Source: CALCTE01 sp045585835 (GTDB taxonomy: Bacteria; Bacillota; Clostridia; Oscillospirales; CAG-272). Taken from it: 64,000 bases of DNA. Of the stretch, positions 45,402-54,581 are shown in pieces (position 1 is the stretch's first letter; the number at the start of each line of letters is the position of its first letter). The translations under genes and the position numbers were made by a program. Location: positions 1-64,000 of the forward strand of contig JAZMZG010000037.1 of assembly GCA_045585835.1 (NCBI GenBank). Direction: 5' to 3'. The notes below the pieces were generated by a model. It saw only the letters and a list, made by a program, of their open reading frames with translations, was not told the DNA's origin and made no database searches.

Positions 45402-47651
45402 TTATACTACGGAAATGTTTAAATTTCCGTTTTTAACGGTTATATCTACCCCGGTTAACGGTGAAAGATAATTAGATACTATCGCCGTAGCAATAACATC
45501 CTCTATATCTCGCTGTATCGTTCTTCTTATATTTCTCGCACCGTATTTTTCAGAATACGATTTTTCGGAAATATATTTTTCCGTGTCCTTATCCCAAACA
45601 AGAGTTATGCCCTTGTCGTCAAGTACATCTTTGAGCTCATTAAGCATTATAGATACTATTTTTTCAAAAGTATCAGTACTTAAAGGAGCAAAGGTAATGA
45701 CTTCGTCAACTCTGTTTAAAAACTCGGGTCTTAAAAATTCAAGAAGTGCTTTTTCGGTCTTTGTTTTTAACATATCAACGCTGTCGCCGAAGCCGAGCAT
45801 TGATGACGTATTCGAGCCTGCATTGGTAGTCATGACAATAACTGTGTTTTCAAAATTTATATCTTTTCCGTGAGAATCTTTGATTCTTCCGTCATCAAGC
45901 ACCTGCAAAAGCACGTTTAAAACGTCGGGGTGAGCCTTTTCTATCTCATCAAACAATATAACGGCATAGGGCTTACGCCTTATCTTTTCCGTAAGCTGTC
46001 CCGCATCATCATAGCCCACGTATCCCGGAGGAGAACCTATTATTTTTGAAACAGAATGCTTCTCCATATATTCGGACATATCAAGTCTTATGAGTGACTC
46101 GGGTGAATCGAATAAATCAAGCGCAAGCGTCTTCACAAGTTCGGTCTTACCAACACCCGTAGGCCCGGCAAAAATAAAAGAAGCAGGTTTTTTCTTGACG
46201 TATATTCCGGCTCTGTGTCTTTTTATCGAACGGCATAATGCATCGATGGCATCGTCTTGTCCAACTATCTTTTTGTGGAGTCTTTCGCTGAGCTTATCGA
46301 CACGTTCGAATTCATTTTCGTTTATATTTCCCGCAGGTATCTTCGTCCAAATTTCGATAACTTGTGCAATATCCTGTCTTGTCAGTATTACCTTTTTCTT
46401 TTCTTCGGAAAGCTCGTTTACTATTCCCTCAAGACGTAAAACATTTGTTTTTGCGGAAGCTATCCTCTCATAAAGAGAGCTGTCGGGCGTTTCTTCGCTT
46501 GATTGCAGATCTTCAAGCTTTTTAAGCTCCTGTCTTTGAACCTCAAGTTCTTTTTCGTTTTCCTTGAGTCTTTCAAGTATATCACTGTCGAGCGCAAGTC
46601 GGCTTGCAGCTTCATCAAGAAGGTCGATTGCCTTATCGGGAAGAAATCTGTCGGTAATATATCTTTCGGATATGACTGCTATCTCTCTCAAGAGAACTTC
46701 GGGTATTATTACACCGTGAAACTCCTCGTAGTAATGTTTAATGCCTCTTAAAATCTCAACTGTGCTTTCGATATTCGGTTCCTCTACCACGACAGGTTGA
46801 AAACGTCTTTCAAGGGCAGTATCCTTTTCAATGAATTTTCTGTATTCGGCGAGAGTTGTAGCGCCGATGACCTGAATTGCGCCGCTTGAAAGCGACGGTT
46901 TTAGTATATTTGCAGCATTCATACTGCCCTCGGCATCGCCGGCGGCTACGATACTGTGAACTTCGTCAATTACCAAAATTATATTGCCGAGTGCTTTAAT
47001 TTCATTTACAAGCCCCTTTAAGCGTGCTTCAAACTGACCTCTAAACTGCGTTCCCGCAACTACAGACGCCATATCCAAGTTGTATATCTCTTTATTTTTC
47101 AGCTTGTACGGAACCTCACCCTTTACTATTTTTATAGCTAATGCTTCAGCTATAGCTGTCTTACCCACGCCGGGCTCACCAATAAGGCAAGGATTATTTT
47201 TCTGCCTGCGGCAAAGAATCTGAATCATTCTTTCGATCTCAGCTTCTCTGCCTACCACCAAATCAAGTTTTCCCTCTCTCGCTTTTTCTGTTAAGCAAGT
47301 GCAAAACTGTGATAAGTATTTGTTTTTAGGTGCATCTTCACTCTTTTTATCATCGCTTTTTTTAGAGCTTCCGCCACCGAAAATTGCCTTAAGGTCAATA
47401 GCCGGCACTCTTGAATCGGGGGTGTCAAGACCGTCCTCTGTGGGCATTTGAGAAAGCATTTCGGTCATACTCTCGCTCATCGCATCAAGCTCGTTTTCGT
47501 CTATGCCCATTTTTTGAAGCATATCGTTTACAGGCTTAATGCCAAGCTCTCTTGCGCATTGTAAACACAGACCTTCGTTTACAGTCTTCCCTTTTTCCAT
47601 TCTTGTAACAAAAACAACTGCCACGTTCTTATGGCATCTTGAACAAAGCAT
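45402..47651 (-). CDS. clpE: ClpE-like ATP-dependent unfoldase
   Basis: The 749-aa protein has an N-terminal zinc finger (CSRC...CLQC, residues 3-33) in place of the ClpC N-domain, a linker (about 55-110), AAA1 with GEPGVGKT (near 160), a coiled-coil middle region (about 375-440), AAA2 with GPTGVGKT (near 495) and DEIEKAHPDVLNVLLQVLDDGR, and the ClpP-docking loop LGF (MLGFGDS, near 620). These fit ClpE. It unfolds substrates for ClpP, and in bacilli clpE responds to heat and protein damage through CtsR. No CtsR box is seen just upstream. Confidence 0.9.
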   Translation of the reverse strand: MLCSRCHKNVAVVFVTRMEKGKTVNEGLCLQCARELGIKPVNDMLQKMGIDENELDAMSESMTEMLSQMPTEDGLDTPDSRVPAIDLKAIFGGGSSKKSDDKKSEDAPKNKYLSQFCTCLTEKAREGKLDLVVGREAEIERMIQILCRRQKNNPCLIGEPGVGKTAIAEALAIKIVKGEVPYKLKNKEIYNLDMASVVAGTQFRGQFEARLKGLVNEIKALGNIILVIDEVHSIVAAGDAEGSMNAANILKPSLSSGAIQVIGATTLAEYRKFIEKDTALERRFQPVVVEEPNIESTVEILRGIKHYYEEFHGVIIPEVLLREIAVISERYITDRFLPDKAIDLLDEAASRLALDSDILERLKENEKELEVQRQELKKLEDLQSSEETPDSSLYERIASAKTNVLRLEGIVNELSEEKKKVILTRQDIAQVIEIWTKIPAGNINENEFERVDKLSERLHKKIVGQDDAIDALCRSIKRHRAGIYVKKKPASFIFAGPTGVGKTELVKTLALDLFDSPESLIRLDMSEYMEKHSVSKIIGSPPGYVGYDDAGQLTEKIRRKPYAVILFDEIEKAHPDVLNVLLQVLDDGRIKDSHGKDINFENTVIVMTTNAGSNTSSMLGFGDSVDMLKTKTEKALLEFLRPEFLNRVDEVITFAPLSTDTFEKIVSIMLNELKDVLDDKGITLVWDKDTEKYISEKSYSEKYGARNIRRTIQRDIEDVIATAIVSNYLSPLTGVDITVKNGNLNISVV

Positions 47652-47687
47652 AATTTATCCATTTCTCGACACACGGTCGTTTATGAT

Positions 47688-48389
47688 TTAGAAAAACAAA
47701 TTCTTGACGTCGTTAAATAATGAGGAAATATACTTGTAAATTGCGGTTTTTTCAGTAACTTCAATTTGAAAAACATTCGGATACGCAGAGCTTAAATAAG
47801 GTAACACTGCGTCGAAAACACCTATAAAAACAAGCGTTATCACAACTGCGTAAACAACACCTATAGCTATTCCCAATGCTTTATCGCAGCTCTTTAACAC
47901 AGGTAGGGTAACAAACTTGGAAATAAGCCACAACAGCACCGCTGCTACAACATAGGAAGCCAAAAAACCAACTGTAAAACAAATGAAATATATCAGTTTT
48001 TCGGCTAAAAGTGCCGATACGGTTCGGGCAATTCCGTTTATCGCATTATCAGTGCTATCATTTAAACTGTTTTTAAGGGAATTTACATCTACACCTATAT
48101 TACCAAGAAATTTGTAAAGCTCTGAGTCCTTGTCTTCGATGTCGTTCGCCGCATCATCATCGCTTTCGGTCATTTCCGAAATCGTAATCGTGAGTTTTTC
48201 CTCCAAAGCGGCTCTATACCCTGCCGTGTCCACTAAGTTGCAAATTTGAGGCGTTGCGGTAATTGCAATGATAAGAGCGGCAACAAGTGAAGTAATCTTC
48301 GAAATACTTTTTATAAATCCTTTTTTTGCCGCAGTAACCACGGGGATGGCTATAAGCAACACAATAATTATATCAAGTAAAATACTCAT
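47688..48389 (-). CDS. CvpA family membrane protein
   Basis: The 233-aa protein begins with a CvpA-type helix (ILLDIIIVLLIAIPVVTAAKKGFIKSISKI), has a long loop or periplasmic section (about 55-125) and three further membrane segments (about 132-160, 168-185 and 188-205). CvpA is named for colicin V production, but its general role is unknown; envelope functions are proposed. It lies three bases after the DUF5711 gene and 36 bp before clpE. Confidence 0.85.
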   Translation of the reverse strand: MSILLDIIIVLLIAIPVVTAAKKGFIKSISKITSLVAALIIAITATPQICNLVDTAGYRAALEEKLTITISEMTESDDDAANDIEDKDSELYKFLGNIGVDVNSLKNSLNDSTDNAINGIARTVSALLAEKLIYFICFTVGFLASYVVAAVLLWLISKFVTLPVLKSCDKALGIAIGVVYAVVITLVFIGVFDAVLPYLSSAYPNVFQIEVTEKTAIYKYISSLFNDVKNLFF

Positions 48390-48391
48390 CT

Positions 48392-49666
48392 CTAATCACC
48401 TCTGCTGAAAATTAGTGTCTCGGTTTCGGAAATAAGCGCAAGATTTCCCGAAATTTCCAATAGATCCGAATAACTGTCGGTAAGAGACGTCCTTTGTTTT
48501 GTATTTTCTTTAATATTCACAACTACGAGTTCACCGTAATGTATATAATATAATTCACCGTTTATTACAGCCACAGAAGAAATTTCATATTTTTCATCAT
48601 GGGTAAACAATTCATCGCCGACTTGATCAAATAAAACAAGCTTAGAGCCGTAAGAATAGCTTTGCTCTTCGAATACAACCGCAAGTGTTTTACCATCGCA
48701 ATAAGCTTCGGATATCGTATTTCCGTAAGATACGACATCTATTTCTTTTTTAATGTTACCGTCAGCATTAAAAAATACTATTCTATCTGAACAAAGAAGG
48801 TAGATCCCACCGTTGATCTCACCGATCTTCAAAGGAAGAGTTCCAGAAAACTCGTGGCTGACCGCCGTTTCACTTTTGATGGTGAACAAATTAAAAATAG
48901 TAGTAGGAGTTCCTTCAGAGGAAGAAAACGAAGCGGTCACTACTCTTTGGCCATCTTCAAGCAACTGCATACAAGAAGTGTATTTGTCGGCGGAATTCCA
49001 CTCAAAAACCTTGTTCATATCTTCATTAAACACAAGAAGCTGCGAAGCGTAGGACACATCATGCGTAAGAACTGCAAGATATCCCTTATCGTTTATATCC
49101 GCAATATAAATAGTATTATCAAATTTTTGCTCATATATAACGTCAACGGTATTGTAAATACTTATGTCATATCCGCCCAAATCATAGAGGAGAAAGTACT
49201 TATCCGAGCATTTAACCGCAGGATTGGACATTTGAATGCGCTTTGTCAAATATCTGGTACCGTCCGCTTTATACAGCTCAACTCTGTCATTTCGAAGCAT
49301 AAGCAAATAGTTTCTGTACGAATCGGCGTCTATAAGATCCGCACCGCTTATTGAAACCGAAGCAGACTCAAGCGAAATTTCCGATTCTTTGAATGAATAG
49401 AAGAACTCTTTGATACTGTACAGATTTATATGCGAAGAAAATCTCATTATTGCAAACAATAAAAGTATAACGATTACAAAAAGCAAAATAAATCGTATAA
49501 CCTTAAGGCGTTTTGAGATATTCAGATATATCTCATTTACGTATATCTCGGGACTTGTTCCGTTTTCTTCGTATCTTGCAAGTTCGGCAGAGCCACCGAC
49601 GGAATAAGCGCTTAGCTCAAGACCGTCGGCCTTTTTATTTAATTTGGCATCGTTTTGGTCTTTCAT
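48392..49666 (-). CDS. DUF5711 membrane-anchored beta-propeller-like protein
   Basis: The 424-aa protein has an acidic cytoplasmic N-terminus (about 1-50), one membrane helix (about 57-75) and an outside region of repeated beta-strand units resembling WD or PQQ propeller blades (for example YRNYLLMLRNDRVELYKADG, KYFLLYDLGGYDI, KGYLAVLTHDVS). This matches DUF5711 proteins of Clostridia. Function unknown. It is the first gene of the DUF5711-cvpA-clpE run, with promoter 49716-49744. Confidence 0.8.
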   Translation of the reverse strand: MKDQNDAKLNKKADGLELSAYSVGGSAELARYEENGTSPEIYVNEIYLNISKRLKVIRFILLFVIVILLLFAIMRFSSHINLYSIKEFFYSFKESEISLESASVSISGADLIDADSYRNYLLMLRNDRVELYKADGTRYLTKRIQMSNPAVKCSDKYFLLYDLGGYDISIYNTVDVIYEQKFDNTIYIADINDKGYLAVLTHDVSYASQLLVFNEDMNKVFEWNSADKYTSCMQLLEDGQRVVTASFSSSEGTPTTIFNLFTIKSETAVSHEFSGTLPLKIGEINGGIYLLCSDRIVFFNADGNIKKEIDVVSYGNTISEAYCDGKTLAVVFEEQSYSYGSKLVLFDQVGDELFTHDEKYEISSVAVINGELYYIHYGELVVVNIKENTKQRTSLTDSYSDLLEISGNLALISETETLIFSRGD

Positions 49667-49715
49667 TACTTACCTCGGTCCTCAATACGAATGAATATAC
49701 AACATCTCACTTTCT

Positions 49716-49744
49716 ATTGTACCATTTTTTTCAAAACATAGCAA
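49716..49744 (-). promoter_or_regulatory. DUF5711-cvpA-clpE promoter
   Basis: Minus strand TTGCTA (49739-49744), 17 bases, TACAAT (49716-49721). Confidence 0.65.
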
Positions 49745-49774
49745 TACCGATTTAAAAAATTTAACATAAATAAC

Positions 49775-49803
49775 TTGATAAATTTAGAAAAATATAATAT
49801 AAT
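49775..49803 (+). promoter_or_regulatory. PBP promoter
   Basis: TTGATA (49775-49780), 17 bases, TATAAT (49798-49803), about 28 bases before ATG 49831 with its AAAGGGG site. Confidence 0.75.
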
Positions 49804-49830
49804 TAAATCAAATCATAAAAGGGGTGGCTT

Positions 49831-51813
49831 ATGAAGAATTACAGATCTGCGTTCAGATACAGCGTTATCTTAATTATATTTGCCGTTTTCTTGGTTGCAT
49901 ACACGGGCAGACTGTTTTCTTTACAAGTCGCCAACAAGTACAATTACAACATATCCGAAACAAATACATACAAAAAATATGTTACTGTCAAAGCGCTTAG
50001 GGGCCGTATTTTTGACAGAAACGGTGTCTTACTTGTTTCAAACAAGGTTTCGTATAACATACAAATAAACAAATATTCCATAAGTGATTCGGATTTGCCG
50101 AAGACCGTTCATTCCCTATTAACTCTTCTTAAGCAAAACGGCATTGAAATAAACGACAGATTTCTTATTACCGAAAAGGAGCCGTTTGGGTTTAAAGACG
50201 GTTACTTTGAAAACTACGGAAGCATTTTCAGCAAATATGCAAAGGACAATATCAAAATCGAAAATTATACCGCAATTGAGCTTATGGAATATCTTATAAG
50301 CAAATATTCGCTTGAAAGCTACAGTAGCTCGGAGGCAAGGGCCATTATCGGTCAACTTTTCGAAATGTACGTTGCAAACTACGGTTACGGAAATCCTTAT
50401 GAGTTTGCAAGTGAAATAGATTCCGAACAAATTATAGGTATTGCCGACAAGATTATGCTCATCGACGGCGTTGAACTTTCATATTCATCGGAACGAGAAA
50501 TATTGCACGGTGATTTTGCTTCGCATATTATCGGCACAGTAGGCGAAATATATAAAGAAGATTACGAAAAATATGCCGCAGAGGGCTATCCGATGAATGC
50601 TATTGTGGGACGAAGCGGCGTGGAAAAAGCCTTTGAATCATATCTACGTTCATACGACGGAACTATAGTGCAAGAAATTGATGAAAACGGGTGCGTAATA
50701 AGCGCATATTATGAAACTAAGCCTATTTCCGGCAAGGACGTATATTTGACTCTTGATTACAACGTTCAAATGTCAACACAAAAAGCACTTGAATATACCA
50801 TAACTACTTATGCTCCTCTCGACGGAGCGGGAGCGATAGTCGTTCAGGATCCCAATAACGCCGACATACTTGCTATAGCATCTTATCCAACGTATAATCT
50901 CGATGAGTATAACAGCAATTATAACGAAATTTCCACATCCCCCAATTCTCCTCTCTTAAACAGAGCCTTAAACGGTCTTTATGAGCCGGGCTCCACGTTT
51001 AAGGTATTGACGAGTATCGCAGCTCTTGAAGAAGAGATAATATATCCATACACGAAGATATTTGATTCGGGAACGTACAGCAAATACGCTCCATCTTATA
51101 CACCGCACTGTTGGATCTATAATAAGTACAGGTATGGACACGGTTGGCTCGACGTAACCGGCGCTCTTCAAAATTCCTGCAACTACTTTTTCTTCGATGT
51201 CGGTGATAAATTGGGCATTAACACGCTTAATGAATATGCAAAGCGTTTCGGGCTCGGTGAGCTTTCGGGGATAGAGATAGGTGAATCAGCAGGTATACTT
51301 GCGGGTCCCGAGCACAGACAAGCTATGCAAGGCACTTGGTACGGCGGCGATACGCTCCAAGCGGCAATCGGACAATCGGACAACTTATTTACACCTATCC
51401 AATTGTCCAATTATATGTGTACGTTTTTAAATAAGGGTACACGATACCAAAGTCATTTACTTCATTCGGTCAAAAATCACTATGACAACTCCGTATATTA
51501 TCAAATGCCTCCCAATATTTTGGAACATACGGATTTTTCAAGCTCAACGTATGATGTCATAAAAAACGCGATGAAAAAGGTTGTCGAAGACGGTACGGCC
51601 GCTACTATATTTAATAAAACAACGGTACCGATAGGCGGAAAAACCGGTACAGCCGATACTGGAAAGGGAAATGCAAACGCAGTATTTATAGGCTTTGCAC
51701 CTTATGATGATCCCACAATTTGTGTGACGGTAGTAATTGAGCACGGAAGCAAAGGAACATACGCTGCATTAGCGGCAAAAATGGTTATTGAAGAATATTT
51801 CGAAGAAGAATAA
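49831..51813 (+). CDS. class B penicillin-binding protein (PBP2-like transpeptidase)
   Basis: The 660-aa protein has a short cytoplasmic N-terminus, a membrane helix (about 10-30), a dimerisation domain beginning RGRIFDRNGVLLVSN and a transpeptidase domain with the active-site motif PGSTFK (Ser near residue 389), SCN (near 449) and KTGT (near 602). It crosslinks peptidoglycan outside the membrane. It is not in a dcw or mreBCD cluster, so elongation or division cannot be assigned; it resembles the clostridial FtsI/SpoVD-like class without PASTA repeats. Monocistronic. Confidence 0.92.
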   Translation: MKNYRSAFRYSVILIIFAVFLVAYTGRLFSLQVANKYNYNISETNTYKKYVTVKALRGRIFDRNGVLLVSNKVSYNIQINKYSISDSDLPKTVHSLLTLLKQNGIEINDRFLITEKEPFGFKDGYFENYGSIFSKYAKDNIKIENYTAIELMEYLISKYSLESYSSSEARAIIGQLFEMYVANYGYGNPYEFASEIDSEQIIGIADKIMLIDGVELSYSSEREILHGDFASHIIGTVGEIYKEDYEKYAAEGYPMNAIVGRSGVEKAFESYLRSYDGTIVQEIDENGCVISAYYETKPISGKDVYLTLDYNVQMSTQKALEYTITTYAPLDGAGAIVVQDPNNADILAIASYPTYNLDEYNSNYNEISTSPNSPLLNRALNGLYEPGSTFKVLTSIAALEEEIIYPYTKIFDSGTYSKYAPSYTPHCWIYNKYRYGHGWLDVTGALQNSCNYFFFDVGDKLGINTLNEYAKRFGLGELSGIEIGESAGILAGPEHRQAMQGTWYGGDTLQAAIGQSDNLFTPIQLSNYMCTFLNKGTRYQSHLLHSVKNHYDNSVYYQMPPNILEHTDFSSSTYDVIKNAMKKVVEDGTAATIFNKTTVPIGGKTGTADTGKGNANAVFIGFAPYDDPTICVTVVIEHGSKGTYAALAAKMVIEEYFEEE

Positions 51814-51815
51814 CT

Positions 51816-51850
51816 AAAAAAGCAAAGCGTTTGCACGCTTTGCTTTTTTT
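51816..51850. terminator. bidirectional terminator after PBP gene
   Basis: A 15-bp stem AAAAAAGCAAAGCGT/ACGCTTTGCTTTTTT has a four-base loop and a further T. It separates the converging PBP and lipoprotein genes. Confidence 0.92.
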
Positions 51851-51857
51851 ATTACGT

Positions 51858-53366
51858 TTATTCAATACTTGAAAATATTGGCATATTTACAATGTCGTAT
51901 TGGTCGATCTTCTCAGAAATAACTATATCGTTGCCAAGTGCCGAAAGTTTCTCGTCAAAAACTTGACGGGTGATCATCTCTTGTATTACGTACTTGATAT
52001 TATCGTTCAAATCATCTTCCGAAAGCTGAAGTTTTTTGATAAGATGTATACCGTAAGACGTTTCAAGTTTCTTGAGTTCTCCAACCTGCATTGAGAAAAC
52101 GCAGTCGGAAAAAGTCTGGTCGTAATCACCGTTTTCAAAAACGAATCCGTCATAAGTATCTTCCGTATCGTCACTGTATTCTTTTACCGCTGTGTTATAA
52201 TCTATAGTTCCGTTTTGAATTTTAGTCCAAATATCTTCAGCTTGTGTACGTTTTTCGGATTTTTGCGTGTCGGTAAGATATGAATAATTGCCTTCATCGT
52301 CAAAAGCATAATTCAAATCAAAGAAAACGTGTTGCGCTTTTACGTAATTTTCATAAAAATACTCTTTGATAATTTCATCTGTTATTTTATCTGTTCCGTT
52401 TTCACCAAACAAATCTTCATAAACGTGATTGGTTATCTCTTCGAAAATGAATATTTGTTTTAACAGCTCCGTATCCGCATTAAACTTTGAAAGAATTACG
52501 TTGAATGACTCTTCTCCGCCGTTTGTCTCAACAGCTTCTTTGATCTGTTCGTTAACTGAAGTCAAAATTTCTTCGGACACACCTTCATTGTCTTGGAAAT
52601 AAAGATATGCGGACTCAAGCATTTGCTCTACTGCGGTCTTGCAATCATCCATAAACATCATTTGGAAGGTGGTGCCGTTTTCATCGATCTCGGTAGCCCA
52701 AACTTCAGGAGAATCCTCGCCCAAATAGTATTCGACCATCTGTGTCTTATACGATGCAAGCCAATATTCATACATAGCATCGGTGATTTCAACGTCGCCA
52801 AGCTGCATAACTACGCTGTCGCATACTACGTTGCAAACCGCTTCATATCCGTATGAAGTCTCAACTTTTATCTGTGCCCTGCCCTTTGAAACCCTCGTCA
52901 CTTTGCCGTCTGCTACGGTAGCTATGGATTCATCGGACGAGCTCCATTTCTTTATTCTGTCAGTTTCGTCGGTAAGTGTAGCAGTAAGATAAGCCCTCTC
53001 GCCGTCGTTATCAAAGATCAAACTGTATGTATTGAGCTTTACTCCGCCGTCTGCTTTTAAGCATTTGACATTAAAATCGTTAGAGCAAGTCTTTTTGCTG
53101 TTTGCAGACGTTCCGTTTGCAGTAACGACCGCTTCTCCTTCACCAACGTACGTTATCTTTCCCGAAGCAACCTTTACAACTTCTTCGTTTGAACTGACCC
53201 ATTCAACCTCTGCGTCATTTCCGAGCTTATTATATATATCCGTTGCCAAAAGCTGCACGGTTTCACCGCTTTTAAGAACGATGGGGGCAGTTTCTTTTGC
53301 AGGCGAGCAAGCGCAAAACGTTGATAAAATCACAACAATTAGCAGTATCGATATTGACTTTTTCAT
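51858..53366 (-). CDS. lipoprotein with two Ig-like (BIG2) domains and parvulin-like foldase region
   Basis: The 502-aa protein has a signal peptide ending FCAC (lipidated Cys near residue 20), two BIG2-type repeats (about 28-100 and 108-185; VEWVSSNEEVVKVASGKITYVGEGEAV and KKWSSSDESIATVADGKVTRV are equivalent), a SurA_N-like helical part (about 190-320) and a PpiC-like region (about 335-465; KAQHVFFDL...GELKKLETSYGIHLIKKL). The order suggests an envelope foldase tethered through BIG2 domains. It lies 18 bp after a second parvulin-like lipoprotein gene, so the two are cotranscribed. Confidence 0.82.
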   Translation of the reverse strand: MKKSISILLIVVILSTFCACSPAKETAPIVLKSGETVQLLATDIYNKLGNDAEVEWVSSNEEVVKVASGKITYVGEGEAVVTANGTSANSKKTCSNDFNVKCLKADGGVKLNTYSLIFDNDGERAYLTATLTDETDRIKKWSSSDESIATVADGKVTRVSKGRAQIKVETSYGYEAVCNVVCDSVVMQLGDVEITDAMYEYWLASYKTQMVEYYLGEDSPEVWATEIDENGTTFQMMFMDDCKTAVEQMLESAYLYFQDNEGVSEEILTSVNEQIKEAVETNGGEESFNVILSKFNADTELLKQIFIFEEITNHVYEDLFGENGTDKITDEIIKEYFYENYVKAQHVFFDLNYAFDDEGNYSYLTDTQKSEKRTQAEDIWTKIQNGTIDYNTAVKEYSDDTEDTYDGFVFENGDYDQTFSDCVFSMQVGELKKLETSYGIHLIKKLQLSEDDLNDNIKYVIQEMITRQVFDEKLSALGNDIVISEKIDQYDIVNMPIFSSIE

Positions 53367-53384
53367 AATTATTTCCTTTCGCCA

Positions 53385-54482
53385 TTAAACCAATAATTTT
53401 GCATATACGGGGTCTATTGATTCAATCTTTTCTTTGTCAACAACTACATCATTTATATACGTATCAAGGATCCTATCCTCCGCCTCTGCTTCAAACTCGG
53501 CTTTTATTGTATCCTCTATTTGCGTCTTTTGCGCAGGGGTGATATCATATTTTTTTATAATATGAAAACCGATTCCCTCGGATTCAATAAGCCTTATGTC
53601 GCCGATTTCCATATCAATTGCCGCTTCAACGAAAGACTCTGTCATTTCCGTATTTATATTCACAAGATAACCGTCGGGTGAATAATCGTCATTGGAATAT
53701 TCAAGAAAATCTTCAAACTCGGCCGCTCCGGAGATAATAGTATCGTATATTTCTTGTGCTCGTGCTTTTATCTTCTGATAATCCTCTTCTTCGAGTTCTT
53801 TAATGCTTCCGTTAGTATCAAAGCTTACAGAATAAAGAAAAATATGATTTACATTGGAATAACCGAAGGCATCAACCGTATCGTCATACGCATTGTTTAC
53901 CATCTTGTCGGTAACTTCATATTTTCCGCCCGGCGCCAAAAGACTCGTGAGAAGCTTTTGCGTTTTATACTGATAGGTAAGAACTTTTTTGTACGTAGCT
54001 TCGGTTATGTCGTACTGCTTTAAATACTCCTTAAGAGTAGTGCCGCCCGACTCTAACGACTCGGAGACCTGCATTATTGCACTGTCGATGGCTTCATTGT
54101 CGGCATCGGTCATAGCAAATCCGTATTCATCAAAAAGCTTTTCGGCAACAAGATAGCTTTTTCCGATAACTATCGCTTCATCTCTGACTATTTGTGCTAG
54201 CGTAAACTCGCTGTCACCGTAACTGTTGCTCCAAAATTCATACGATGTTAAATCGTAAAGTGCAAGGTCTTCGCCCGCAGCCTGTAAATTCTGTGCAAAA
54301 ACCTTGTATTCCTCTGTTTTGCAAAATGAAACGAGCCATTCAAACACCTCGGTATCAAGCTTGTATTTTCCGTAGTCAAGACTCATTACATATTCGTCTT
54401 TACAAGCAGTAAAGCAAACCAAAGAAGTAATCAAAATAATGGTTGATAAAATCAATGATAACCGTCTTTTAGAAGATAGCAT
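53385..54482 (-). CDS. PrsA-like parvulin lipoprotein
   Basis: The 365-aa protein has a signal peptide with lipobox FTAC (Cys near 27), a helical chaperone domain (about 40-200) and a parvulin-type PPIase region (about 215-320; VNHIFLYSVSF...GDIRLIESEGIGFHIIKKY). It would assist folding of exported proteins on the outer face of the membrane. The PPIase active-site residues cannot be judged with certainty, so it may act mainly as a chaperone. AAGGAAAA precedes the ATG. Confidence 0.83.
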   Translation of the reverse strand: MLSSKRRLSLILSTIILITSLVCFTACKDEYVMSLDYGKYKLDTEVFEWLVSFCKTEEYKVFAQNLQAAGEDLALYDLTSYEFWSNSYGDSEFTLAQIVRDEAIVIGKSYLVAEKLFDEYGFAMTDADNEAIDSAIMQVSESLESGGTTLKEYLKQYDITEATYKKVLTYQYKTQKLLTSLLAPGGKYEVTDKMVNNAYDDTVDAFGYSNVNHIFLYSVSFDTNGSIKELEEEDYQKIKARAQEIYDTIISGAAEFEDFLEYSNDDYSPDGYLVNINTEMTESFVEAAIDMEIGDIRLIESEGIGFHIIKKYDITPAQKTQIEDTIKAEFEAEAEDRILDTYINDVVVDKEKIESIDPVYAKLLV

Positions 54483-54542
54483 AATCTTACATTTTCCTTA
54501 TATGTTGATTTAAAAATTATATTCAAAAAACCTTAAAATAGC

Positions 54543-54576
54543 CTTAAAGAAAGGGAGATATCCCCCTTTCTTTAAG
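54543..54576 (-). terminator. terminator after radical SAM gene
   Basis: A 13-bp stem CTTAAAGAAAGGG/CCCTTTCTTTAAG with an eight-base loop, five bases after the stop codon. The T-run is weak. Confidence 0.7.
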
Positions 54577-54581
54577 CAAAA

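Noticed and set aside
47652..47687. CtsR operator upstream of clpE
   Set aside because: No AGGTCAAA-like direct repeat is present between cvpA and clpE.
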